A stretch of 64,000 nt of DNA from NCBI RefSeq assembly GCF_020991065.1, contig NZ_CP087710.1, positions 620,001 through 684,000 of the forward strand, written 5' to 3'. Source of the DNA: Nocardioides okcheonensis (GTDB lineage Bacteria > Actinomycetota > Actinomycetes > Propionibacteriales > Nocardioidaceae). The notes under the pieces were generated by a model. It saw only the letters and a program-made list of their open reading frames with translations, did no database searches and was not told the origin of the DNA. The translations under genes and the position numbers were made by a program. Numbering within the stretch: the first letter of the stretch is position 1; each line of letters starts with the position of its first letter. This document shows positions 23,608 through 31,786 of this stretch, piece by piece.

Positions 23608-25020
23608 TCACGCTGGCAGGTGGTCGGCCTGCGAACGGAGGACGACGCGGGCGGGTACGTTGCGTCCGGGTTGGAGGGTGAGCAGGGGCTGCGGGGGCAG
23701 ATCCAGACTCGGATCGATGTCGATTCGGAACCGCCGTGCGATCGTCGCAAGCACGAGGACCGCTTCGACCAGGGCGAACCTGTTGCCCAGGCACACGTGT
23801 TGCCCGCCGCCGAACGGAAACCAGGCGTGGCTTGGGATGTCGGAGGCAGCGTCGCCGACCCAGCGCTCGGGTCGGAACCGATCGGCTTCGGGGAACCATC
23901 GTGGGTCACGGTGGGTGGCCCATTGACTCATCCACACGTCCGTACCCGCCTCGACGTGGTAGCCGTCAATTTCGACGTCGGCCTTTGCGGTGAACATCAG
24001 CAGCCATGCCGCCGGATACAACCGGAGGGTCTCCTTGACGACCCCTTCGGTGTACTTCAGCTGCGAGTAGTCGTCCATGATCGGCAGCCGGTCACCGACC
24101 ACCTCGTCGATCTCGGCAGCCATCCGGTCGAAGACCTCCGGGTGCTGGGACAGCAGGTGGTAGGCCCAGACCAGAGTGTTGCCGGTGGTCTCGTGCCCGG
24201 CGATGTACAGCGTCATCGTTTCATCGCGCAATTGCCGTGCGCTCATCGGCTCACCGGCCTCGTCACGAGCGTCCATCAACAGTTGCAACATGTCGTCTGG
24301 GCGATCGTTCGTGCGGTGTGCCGGACCGGCAGCGTGGGCAGCCGTGCGCTCGTCGATGATCCGGTAGAGGACCTGTTCGACCGCCGTGATCGCCTTCTTG
24401 AGCCGAGCTCGGCCCGGCGTGGGCAGCCAGTTGGGCAGGAACATCGTGACGCCCCGGAACTCGGCGCCGATCTCGCGGGCGGCCACGTCCAGGGCTCGGC
24501 CGACGGCGGCGGCGTCGCCCGTGACGTCAGCGCCGAAGAGGGTCTTGGCCGCGATCTTCTGGGTCAGGGCCAGCATGTCGACTCTCACGTCGCGCGTCTG
24601 GCCGGACGAGCAGGATCGGGCCAGGTCTTCGGTCAGCTCGTCGGTCAGCTCGACCATGGTCGCGGCGTAGCCGGCGATCCTGCCCGGGCGCATGCCGGGC
24701 TGCATCATCTTGCGTTGCCGACGCCAGAAGGGTCCTGAGGTGTTGATGATCCCGTTGCCCGCGAAGAGTCCGAAGGCGTAGCCGGCGTCGTCGCCCGTCG
24801 AGAATTCCTTCTCGACGCTCAGCAGGACTTGCTTGACGTTCTCGGGCCGGTGTACGAAGACGCTCTTCTTCGGCCCGAGTCGCCATGCCGTGATGTCGCC
24901 GTGGTCGCGCAGCCGGGTGAAGAAGGCGAGCGGGTCGCGGGCGAATTGGGCGAGATGACCCAGTCCGGGATAGGCGCCGGGCATCATCGGGGGACGTCGG
25001 GACGGTTGTGCTGAGCTCAT
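23608..25020 (-). CDS. Cytochrome P450
   Basis: This 470-residue monooxygenase has the I-helix oxygen-binding motif AGHETT, the EXXR motif (ETLR), and the haem loop FPFGGGQHVCLGNRF with ligand Cys at about 410. The length is complete and no membrane anchor is seen, so it is a soluble class I enzyme served by the ferredoxin and reductase downstream. The ATG at 25020 follows GGGAG. The substrate is unknown. The neighbouring exporters and dehydrogenase suggest modification of a hydrophobic small molecule. Confidence 0.95.
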   Translation of the reverse strand: MSSAQPSRRPPMMPGAYPGLGHLAQFARDPLAFFTRLRDHGDITAWRLGPKKSVFVHRPENVKQVLLSVEKEFSTGDDAGYAFGLFAGNGIINTSGPFWRRQRKMMQPGMRPGRIAGYAATMVELTDELTEDLARSCSSGQTRDVRVDMLALTQKIAAKTLFGADVTGDAAAVGRALDVAAREIGAEFRGVTMFLPNWLPTPGRARLKKAITAVEQVLYRIIDERTAAHAAGPAHRTNDRPDDMLQLLMDARDEAGEPMSARQLRDETMTLYIAGHETTGNTLVWAYHLLSQHPEVFDRMAAEIDEVVGDRLPIMDDYSQLKYTEGVVKETLRLYPAAWLLMFTAKADVEIDGYHVEAGTDVWMSQWATHRDPRWFPEADRFRPERWVGDAASDIPSHAWFPFGGGQHVCLGNRFALVEAVLVLATIARRFRIDIDPSLDLPPQPLLTLQPGRNVPARVVLRSQADHLPA

Positions 25021-25033
25021 CGATTTCTCCCTT

Positions 25034-26614
25034 TCATTCGTGAGACGCGGGCGTCGTGCCCTGCGCTCGTTCTCTGGCTGGCAATAGGAGGAAGGCAGCG
25101 ATCGCTGCGGCGGCCATCACAGCGCCGGCGATCCCGACGGTCAGATCGAAGCCGGCAACGAACGCGCTGGTCGCGGCGTCGAACAGTCGCGCACCACGCG
25201 CCCCGCCGAGACCCTCGGCGACCGTCGCGGCGCCGGCCAACGACTCCCGGGCGGCGGCCATGGCGTCGGGTGGTACTCCGGCAACATTCCCGAGCTCGGC
25301 GGTGTATGTGGCGGTCATCACGCTCCCCAGCACGGCGATGCCGAGGGCGCCACCCAGCTCGTATCCGGTCTCCTGGATCGCGGCTGCGCCACCAGCGCGT
25401 TCGGCCGGCGCGGCAGACATGATGGTCTGTGAGGCGGCCGTCATGGCGAGCGTCGCGCCCAGCCCCAGAAGGACCAGCGCGGCAGCGATCCGCGCGTACG
25501 GGCTGTCGACGCGCACACCTGCGAGCAGTCCGAAGCCCACCGCGACCGCCGCGAATCCGAGGCCGACCACCGGCCTCGAGCCGTATCGGGTGACGAGCAT
25601 CCCGGCCGCCGGAGCAGCCAGCAGGCTGGCAACGGTCGCCGGAGACATGAGAAGCCCGGCCTTCATCGGCGAGTATCCCAGCACCAGCTGGAAGTGCTGG
25701 GTCAGGAAGAACATCATGGCGAACAGTCCGAAGAGAGCGAGTACGACGCAGCCGACCGCCGCCGCGAAGGCGCGATCGCGGAACAGTGAGAGATCGAGCA
25801 GCGGCTCGGTCAGGCGGAACTGACGCCGGACGAAGGTGGTGAGCAGCACCACCGCCAGACCACCGACGACGACGGCCTTGGTCGTGATTCCGTCGCTGCC
25901 GACGGTCTTGATCGCATAGAACAGTGCGACCATCCCCGCCATCGACAGCACAGCGCTGGACAGATCCCAGCGTCGGGCCTTGGAGGCCCGCGACTCCGGC
26001 AGCAGCCAGACACCCAGCACGATCGCCACCACCATCACCGGAAAATTGATCAGGAAGGCCGATCCCCACCAGAAGTGCTGCAAGAGCACGCCCCCGATCA
26101 CCGGGCCGACGGCCGCCCCACCCGCACCGACAGCACCCCAGATCCCGATCGCCAGCGCCAGCTCACGACGGTCCGTGAAGACGACCCGGATGATGGACAG
26201 GGTGGCCGGCATGATGAGTGCGCCCCCGACACCGAGCGCGGCTCTGGCACCGATCAGCGCCGCGGCACTTGGGGCAAAGGCGGCGGCCACCGACGCGGCA
26301 CCGAACACCACAAACCCGGCCACGAGCAGCCGCTTGCGGCCGAACCGGTCACCCAACGTCCCGGTGGTGACCAGCAGGCCCGCCAACACCAGTGAATACA
26401 CGTCGACGATCCACAACAGCCCGGCGGCAGACGGCGCCAGATCGGCTGCCAGCGACGGCAGTGCAACGTTGAGGATGGTGGCGTCCAGCGCGACCAGCAA
26501 CAGGCTTCCGCACAGCACCGCAAGCACCAGCCACCGATTCCGGACCGGTGTCGCAGCAACGGAACACCCAGCCGCGATCGGTGCGTCGGAGGGGTGGCCG
26601 CTCTCGGCGCTCAT
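25034..26614 (-). CDS. MFS drug exporter, DHA2/EmrB-QacA type (14 TM)
   Basis: This 526-residue proton-driven exporter has about 14 hydrophobic helices. Motif C-like (GGAAVGPVIGGVLL) and the DHA motifs LDATILNVALPSLAADL and GDRFGRKRL are clear. The ATG at 26614 overlaps the stop of the MMPL gene (ATGA), and the stop lies 13 bases before the P450 gene, so all are co-transcribed. It likely exports the substrate or product of the operon. Confidence 0.92.
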   Translation of the reverse strand: MSAESGHPSDAPIAAGCSVAATPVRNRWLVLAVLCGSLLLVALDATILNVALPSLAADLAPSAAGLLWIVDVYSLVLAGLLVTTGTLGDRFGRKRLLVAGFVVFGAASVAAAFAPSAAALIGARAALGVGGALIMPATLSIIRVVFTDRRELALAIGIWGAVGAGGAAVGPVIGGVLLQHFWWGSAFLINFPVMVVAIVLGVWLLPESRASKARRWDLSSAVLSMAGMVALFYAIKTVGSDGITTKAVVVGGLAVVLLTTFVRRQFRLTEPLLDLSLFRDRAFAAAVGCVVLALFGLFAMMFFLTQHFQLVLGYSPMKAGLLMSPATVASLLAAPAAGMLVTRYGSRPVVGLGFAAVAVGFGLLAGVRVDSPYARIAAALVLLGLGATLAMTAASQTIMSAAPAERAGGAAAIQETGYELGGALGIAVLGSVMTATYTAELGNVAGVPPDAMAAARESLAGAATVAEGLGGARGARLFDAATSAFVAGFDLTVGIAGAVMAAAAIAAFLLLPARERAQGTTPASHE

Positions 26615-28842
26615 CGACCCACGCCGTTCAGCAGCCCGGTTCCAACGACGTCGCCTGCGTCGGTTGCCGGCAGTTCTGCTGGCACGGGGTCGTCGAGCGC
26701 CAGCTGGTCGAGCCGCGCGCCTTCGACGTCGACGTCGGGAACGATCCGCTCCAGCCACGTGGGCAGCCACCAGGTTCGGTGGCCCATGAGTGTCATCACC
26801 GCCGGGAGCAGGGTCATCCGGACGACGAAGGCGTCGATGGCGACCCCGAGCGCGAGGGCGAACCCCATGCACTTCACCACCGGGTCGTGGGCGAAGAAGA
26901 AGCCAAGGAACACCGCGATCATGATGAGCGCGGCCGCCGTGACCACGCGGGCGCTGTGGACGAAGCCGTTGACGATGGCGGTGTGCGTGCCGGCGCCGTG
27001 CACGTGCTCCTCGCGCATCCGGCTGACCAGGAACACCTGGTAGTCCATGGCGAGTCCGAACAGGATCCCGATCAGCAGTACGGGCAGGAAGTGGATGATC
27101 GGTCCCACCTGGTCCACGCCGAGGAGATTCGCGCCCCAGCCCCATTGGAAGATGGCGACCACGACGCCAGCGGTGGCCGCAAGGCTCAGAAGGAAGCCCA
27201 GTGCGGCCTGCACAGGGACGACTGCGGATCGGAAGACGACCAGCAACAGGATCAGGGCCAGGCCGACCACCACGCTGAGGAACAGGGGCAGGGATCCGGC
27301 GAGCTTCTCGGTGATGTCGATGTTGACCGCGGTCGTGCCGGTCACCGCGACGTCCACCCCAGGGTCCGCCGAGTGGGCCGTCCGGGCGAGGGTGCGGATG
27401 TCATCGACCAAAGTGGCCGTTGCCTCGTCAGAGGGGCCGGTGGCTGGCACGACCTGCACGAGCGCTGCCTCACGGCTCTCATCGAGCAGGGGTGGGGAGA
27501 CAGCGGCAACTCCGTCGAACTCGCTGATCGCCGCGGCGAGATCCTTCGCTGTGCGCCCGATCGCCGAAGGAGCCTCGACGAGGACCACCAGCGGGCCGTT
27601 GACACCTTCGCCGAAGCTGTCGGCGACCAGGTCGTAGGCCTGCCGCTGCGTGGTGTCGGTCGGCGCGGAGTCGTTGCCGGGCAGACCGAGCTGGAGCGAC
27701 GCAAGCGGGACCGTGAGGACCCCCAGCCCGAGCATGCAGGTCGCGGCAACCATGAGGGGGCGTCGTACGACGGCGCGGACCCACATGCCGCCCCACGTGA
27801 GGCCGGACCCGGCAGCCGGCATCCGGCGGCGGACCTTGCCGCGGTCGATACGTCCGCCGAGCATGCCGAGCGTGGCCGGAACGAGGGTGATGGCGACGAG
27901 GACGGCGATCGCGACCGTGGCTGCGGCTGCCAGCCCCATCACGGTCAGGAACGGGATGTTGACGAGCGTCAGACCGGCGAGCGCGACCACGACAGTCGCT
28001 CCGGCGAAGATAACGGCGCTGCCGGCTGTCGCGGTCGCCCGGGCAACCGACTCGATCATCGGCATACCCGCCGCGAGCTGGGTGCGGTGCCGGCTCAGGA
28101 TGAACAGCGCGTAGTCCAGTCCCACTGCAAGACCTAGCATCAGCGCCAGCACCGGGGCAGTGGAGGACATGCTCACCATCGCGGACAGTCCGAGCACGCC
28201 CGCCAGGCCGATGCCGACGCCGACCAGGGCGGTCAGCATTGGCAGCCCGGCGGCCACCAGCGAGCCAAGGGTCAGGACAAGCACGAGTGCCGCGATCGCG
28301 AGACCGATCAGCTCGGTGACGTAGCCGAGCTCATCGATCGGGACCAAAGCATCACCGCCGACCTCGACGGTCAGACCGGCATCGCGAGCCGCGTCGATCG
28401 CGCGACGTGCCTCGGTCCGGGAGGCGTCGGAGATCTGGTCGGCCGCGATGGCGTACTGCACGGTGGCGTAGCCGGTGCGACCATCACGTGACACGGTGCC
28501 CTGCTCGGCGGGCGAGATCACGCTGACGACCTGCGATCCGTTCGCGAGCTCGTCGAGAGTCTTGGTCACCACTGCGGCCACGCGGGGCTGGTCCAGCCGC
28601 TGCTGTTCGGGTGCGACGAAGACCACCTGCGCGCTCGCGCCCTCGGCGCCCGGGAAGCGTTCGCCCAGCCGGTCGAGCGCGGCGAAGGACTCCGTGCTCG
28701 GGATGCTGAAGTCGTCGGTGGTCTCACCGGCGGCGGTCACCGCCAACATGATCATCGCCACAAGCAGCGCCAGCCACGCAGCCACCACTCGTAGGGCGTG
28801 TGTGGCTGACCATCGGCCGAGTCGGTAGAGCAGGCGAGCCAT
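26611..28842 (-). CDS. MMPL-family (RND-type) membrane transporter
   Basis: This 743-residue protein has the two-fold MMPL layout. A first helix (VVAAWLALLVAMIMLAV) is followed by an extracytoplasmic domain, then a helix block (LIGLAIAALVLVLTLGSLVAAG, GLAVGLDYALFILSRHR). The pattern repeats with a second domain and block (ILFGLAMDYQVFLVSRMREE). The GLDYALF and AMDYQVF Asp-Tyr pairs are the proton-relay residues of this family. The ATG at 28842 follows GGAAGGGA. As first gene of the operon and divergent from TetR, it should be the most directly regulated member. It exports lipids or hydrophobic compounds. Confidence 0.93.
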   Translation of the reverse strand: MARLLYRLGRWSATHALRVVAAWLALLVAMIMLAVTAAGETTDDFSIPSTESFAALDRLGERFPGAEGASAQVVFVAPEQQRLDQPRVAAVVTKTLDELANGSQVVSVISPAEQGTVSRDGRTGYATVQYAIAADQISDASRTEARRAIDAARDAGLTVEVGGDALVPIDELGYVTELIGLAIAALVLVLTLGSLVAAGLPMLTALVGVGIGLAGVLGLSAMVSMSSTAPVLALMLGLAVGLDYALFILSRHRTQLAAGMPMIESVARATATAGSAVIFAGATVVVALAGLTLVNIPFLTVMGLAAAATVAIAVLVAITLVPATLGMLGGRIDRGKVRRRMPAAGSGLTWGGMWVRAVVRRPLMVAATCMLGLGVLTVPLASLQLGLPGNDSAPTDTTQRQAYDLVADSFGEGVNGPLVVLVEAPSAIGRTAKDLAAAISEFDGVAAVSPPLLDESREAALVQVVPATGPSDEATATLVDDIRTLARTAHSADPGVDVAVTGTTAVNIDITEKLAGSLPLFLSVVVGLALILLLVVFRSAVVPVQAALGFLLSLAATAGVVVAIFQWGWGANLLGVDQVGPIIHFLPVLLIGILFGLAMDYQVFLVSRMREEHVHGAGTHTAIVNGFVHSARVVTAAALIMIAVFLGFFFAHDPVVKCMGFALALGVAIDAFVVRMTLLPAVMTLMGHRTWWLPTWLERIVPDVDVEGARLDQLALDDPVPAELPATDAGDVVGTGLLNGVGR

Positions 28843-28888
28843 CAGGAATCCCTTCCAATTGCGGACACCACCATCATTCATGCACAGA

Positions 28889-28931
28889 TGCAATTTTGCA
28901 ACTGCGCAGATCTGCTTGGTCGCAATGTTGC
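28889..28931. promoter_or_regulatory. Operator region with three palindromes (TetR / MMPL operon)
   Basis: Three dyads stand in the 118-bp divergent spacer: TGCAA-TT-TTGCA (28889-28900), GCAGATCTGC (28906-28915) and GCAA-TG-TTGC (28922-28931). The first and third share half sites. This suggests one or two TetR dimers controlling both the nine-gene operon and the regulator itself. Confidence 0.6.
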
Positions 28932-28960
28932 AGCGGGGCAGAATCGAGTAGGGTAGGTCC

Positions 28961-29599
28961 ATGACTGAGTCGGGACTACGCGAACGGAAGAAGGCCCGCA
29001 CGCGCCAGGCGATCCGCGATGCAGCCGTCGAGCTGTTCCTGACGCGCGGCTACCATGTGACGACTATCAGCGACATCGCTGAGCGCGCCGAGATCTCCGA
29101 CCGCACCTTCTTCAGCTACTTCCCCAGCAAGGAGTCGGTGCTCTTCGCCGACCTGGAGCCAGCCTTCAACCGGCTCGAGGAGTTGCTCGAAGCCCCAGCC
29201 CGGACGGCAGGCGCGCTCGAGACGATGCGCTCATGGTTAGGCGGGGACCTGCTGGCCGAGAACAGCTCCCCGGAGCTGGACGCGCTGATCGACGACCTCC
29301 TCGCCGCCGACGCGCGGCCGGTGGAAGCCAAAGGGCTTGAGTTCATGGCACGCATCCAGGACACGTTGACCCGAGCCATCGCCAAAGACCTCGACTGCGC
29401 CGACACCGACGCCATGCCGGCGATCGTGGCCAGCGCGGCCATCGCGGCTCTTTACCGAGCCACCCGACACGCCGACGGCACGCTGATCCGCAGCGACGAG
29501 TTCACCCTGGCTCAATTCGACCGAGCCCTCGACTTCATCCGCGGAGGGCTCGGCGGCATAGCCGGGCAACACTCGAACTCGATCGACCCTCGACCGTGA
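28961..29599 (+). CDS. TetR-family transcriptional regulator
   Basis: This 212-residue repressor has an N-terminal helix-turn-helix at about residues 12-58 (RQAIRDAAVELFLTRGYHVTT, DIAERAEISDRTFFSYFPSKE) and a helical ligand domain. It is divergent from the MMPL-MFS-P450 operon with palindromes between, so it most likely represses that operon and itself until a hydrophobic ligand appears. The start at 28961 is clear from the domain and sits very close to a TAGGGT -10-like box. The leader is thus very short. Confidence 0.92.
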   Translation: MTESGLRERKKARTRQAIRDAAVELFLTRGYHVTTISDIAERAEISDRTFFSYFPSKESVLFADLEPAFNRLEELLEAPARTAGALETMRSWLGGDLLAENSSPELDALIDDLLAADARPVEAKGLEFMARIQDTLTRAIAKDLDCADTDAMPAIVASAAIAALYRATRHADGTLIRSDEFTLAQFDRALDFIRGGLGGIAGQHSNSIDPRP

Positions 29600-29650
29600 T
29601 CCGGTCGACGAGCCGTCACCGACGCCCCCCGCGCGAAGTCGGTTGAGCCC

Positions 29651-30067
29651 GTGCTCGTCGACACAGTCCTTGACATCGTTCTCAGGACGGCAGCGATGAT
29701 AGTTGTCGTCGTCGCCGGTCCCATGGTCCTTGTGGCAGGAACCTTGCTACCCATCTGGCGTCGCGCACGCGACGACGAAGTCCAGACGTTGATGAAAGCA
29801 CTCGCGCCTGAGATCGGCGCACACCTCGTGCGGGAAGCCACGGCGCGCGCCGCTGTCAGCGGTCGACGGCGCGCGCGTCGCCGACACCTGGCGTCGCTGC
29901 CGGCCAAGGAGCGCGAGAAAGAGCGGCAATACCTCGAGGCATGCCTGGAACTGGCCCACGCTCGCCTGCGCCAAGGCTCGCGTGGAGGTGCCGCAGCCCG
30001 CGCCCGACTCCTGACGGCACAACGAGATGCCGCTGAGCGCTCCGAGCACGACCCTCAGCGGCGTTGA
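29651..30067 (+). CDS. Small membrane-anchored basic protein, unknown
   Basis: This 138-residue reading frame has one strong hydrophobic helix (MIVVVVAGPMVLVAGTLLPI) followed by a charged, arginine-rich tail. Part of the tail could be helical (KEREKERQYLEACLELAHARL). It begins with GTG without a good ribosome binding site. I do not recognise it. The hydrophobic helix and lack of a better frame on the other strand support it moderately. Confidence 0.45.
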   Translation: MLVDTVLDIVLRTAAMIVVVVAGPMVLVAGTLLPIWRRARDDEVQTLMKALAPEIGAHLVREATARAAVSGRRRARRRHLASLPAKEREKERQYLEACLELAHARLRQGSRGGAAARARLLTAQRDAAERSEHDPQRR

Positions 30068-30517
30068 CGGCGATGCAGCACGACCGAGTTACGGGTCACG
30101 CGACCTAGGTGGTTTCCCTTCGCTGCCGCGGACGCTCGGCGCGATCAGGACCTTGGGATCGGGGCTGGTCGCGCGACCGCGACGACCCGGTCAAGTCCCG
30201 CGCCGAGATCGGCACCGACACGACCGGATTTCCACCCAGGGGCATCTTGTCTCGCAGGCAAAGTGGGCACCTGCGATCGTCCAGTTGCGGGAAGGACACG
30301 GGTTACGGCCTGACCCGAACGACGTGCCGTGACAGCCGTGCTCACGACGCAACACGCACCCATCGCCACAGGCCGAACCCTGTACGGCGGAGAGAAGCAA
30401 CTAGGCTAAGGCATTCGACCCTAACGGGTGGATCAACCGAAGATCGATGGACAGGTGACGGCAGCCCCGCAGGCCCGGGACTCGGCTGACTGACAGCTGA
30501 CTAGAGAATCGTGAGGC
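30068..30517. other. Intergenic region, no gene seen
   Basis: Frames here lack coding character and ribosome binding sites. The stretch lies at the probable left edge of the conjugative element. No tRNA, integrase or obvious attachment repeat was recognised. Confidence 0.4.
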
Positions 30518-31045
30518 TCAAGTGTCCAGAAGTTGTCGAAGGCGGCGAGTAACGAAGGGCACGTCGACGGCACTATTCGTGTCAACCTCCAAGACCGGCC
30601 ATCCGCCAGCTACCGGCTCGCTGATCTGTTCGTTCCACAACTCCTCGGCGGTGCGGAGGCCGTCAAAGTGCCCAGCTTGGCGAGTAGCGACTCGAGTCGC
30701 GAAGCGACCCTGAGCAACTTGCCTGTCGCAACGGCAGAAGACCTCGACCACGGTTCCAGGCAGCTGTTGTATCTCCGCGACCGCCAACGACCGGTAGAAG
30801 TTGCTTTCAAGCACGGCCCCGACCGGGGACGCAGCAGAGACCGCAAGCATTACTTGGACGGCTGCTCGGCCAAGTTGTCGCGAAGCCTCGACGTCTGGCA
30901 CCGGAAGGGTGGCCATCAGCGTTTCCTTGATGGTGTCCTTCGCAACCAAGGGCAACCGTAGAGCTGCCGCAAGCTCGGGAGCGAGCGTCGATTTCCCGCT
31001 TGCTGGCGGTCCAGAGACCATGACGAATACCGGCAGCTCTCGCAT
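30518..31045 (-). CDS. P-loop kinase/AAA-type ATPase (zeta-toxin-like fold)
   Basis: This 175-residue protein has Walker A GPPASGKST at about 12-20 and a kinase-like segment LPLVAKDTIKETLM. The later residues LESNFYRSLAVAEIQ and VVEVFCRCD fit small nucleotide or antibiotic kinases, or zeta-like kinases. The fold is clear but the substrate is not. It is solitary and has no adjacent antitoxin-like gene, so a toxin role is unsupported. The start has no strong ribosome binding site. Confidence 0.75.
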   Translation of the reverse strand: MRELPVFVMVSGPPASGKSTLAPELAAALRLPLVAKDTIKETLMATLPVPDVEASRQLGRAAVQVMLAVSAASPVGAVLESNFYRSLAVAEIQQLPGTVVEVFCRCDRQVAQGRFATRVATRQAGHFDGLRTAEELWNEQISEPVAGGWPVLEVDTNSAVDVPFVTRRLRQLLDT

Positions 31046-31183
31046 GGCTTGACTATGCCTGACGCTTGAAGTCGACGCCCGTGGCCCAGGCTCTGCAAGC
31101 GGAACCTCGACCGGGACACTGACGCTTGGTGGCGCAGCAAACAGAGGCGGATTCCCGCAAGCCCCGACCGGATCGATTTCCGG

Positions 31184-31504
31184 CTAAGGAACGTCAACCG
31201 GCAACGGGCTAGGCCGATCACCGACCTTCCGCAACCTGGCCGCCTCGTGGAGGTCGATGCTGTCCCCGCACCACTCGACAGCCTCTCGCAAAGACAACCC
31301 CTCCACAGAGGTCATGCGCTGCAACGCCTCGCCAGCTCTGCGCTCGGCTTTCTCAACCGATAGATCGCGCTCCTTGATCGACGTAATGACGTTCACCGCG
31401 AGGTCCTCGAGGCGTCTACTGCGGTCAAGAAGCTCGGCGCGTCTCTTCGAAGCGACTGTCCGGGCGTCACGACGCGCAGCTTGCCGCACACTCTGCGTGA
31501 CCAT
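31184..31504 (-). CDS. Small helical protein divergent from the relaxase
   Basis: This 106-residue, highly charged helical protein (LLDRSRRLEDLAVNVITSI, SVEKAERRAGEALQRMTS) starts after a good AGGAG site. It is divergent from the relaxase gene across a 280-bp spacer, a typical place for a conjugation accessory or oriT-binding protein. No family is recognised, so that role is inferred from position only. Confidence 0.65.
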   Translation of the reverse strand: MVTQSVRQAARRDARTVASKRRAELLDRSRRLEDLAVNVITSIKERDLSVEKAERRAGEALQRMTSVEGLSLREAVEWCGDSIDLHEAARLRKVGDRPSPLPVDVP

Positions 31505-31786
31505 CTGATCAACTCCTAGTTTGAAGGTTGTCCCTCGAACGACCTATGCCGCCGTTCCTCGCGCCGCGCTCACCGACACCCCCGCCAGTCGCGACGCACC
31601 TCGTCCGCGTCCCGAAGGTCAACCCGCCAGCAGCCTCAGTGCGTCCCCCCATGTCGCGCGCCAAGTCCAAGCCACACACACCTCTTGCATTGCCGGAGGG
31701 GCGACGCCGCCGGTGGCCTGATGTATCCAGGTTGGCCGGCGCGGTTCGCATGACTCTCGCGGCCGGTCGGTGGGACATAGGTGCGG
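31505..31786. other. Spacer upstream of the relaxase; candidate oriT region
   Basis: No gene is supported in these 282 bases between two divergent transfer genes. MobF relaxases usually nick at an oriT next to their own gene, so this is the best place for it. No nic consensus or clear long inverted repeat could be picked out by eye. Confidence 0.3.

Noticed and set aside
29512..29907. 131-residue minus-strand frame opposite the TetR end and the small membrane gene
   Set aside because: Antisense frame rich in Arg, Ser and Thr; the plus-strand frame has a clear hydrophobic helix.
30518..31045. Zeta-toxin toxin-antitoxin system
   Set aside because: The kinase has only the generic P-loop features and there is no small antitoxin gene next to it.
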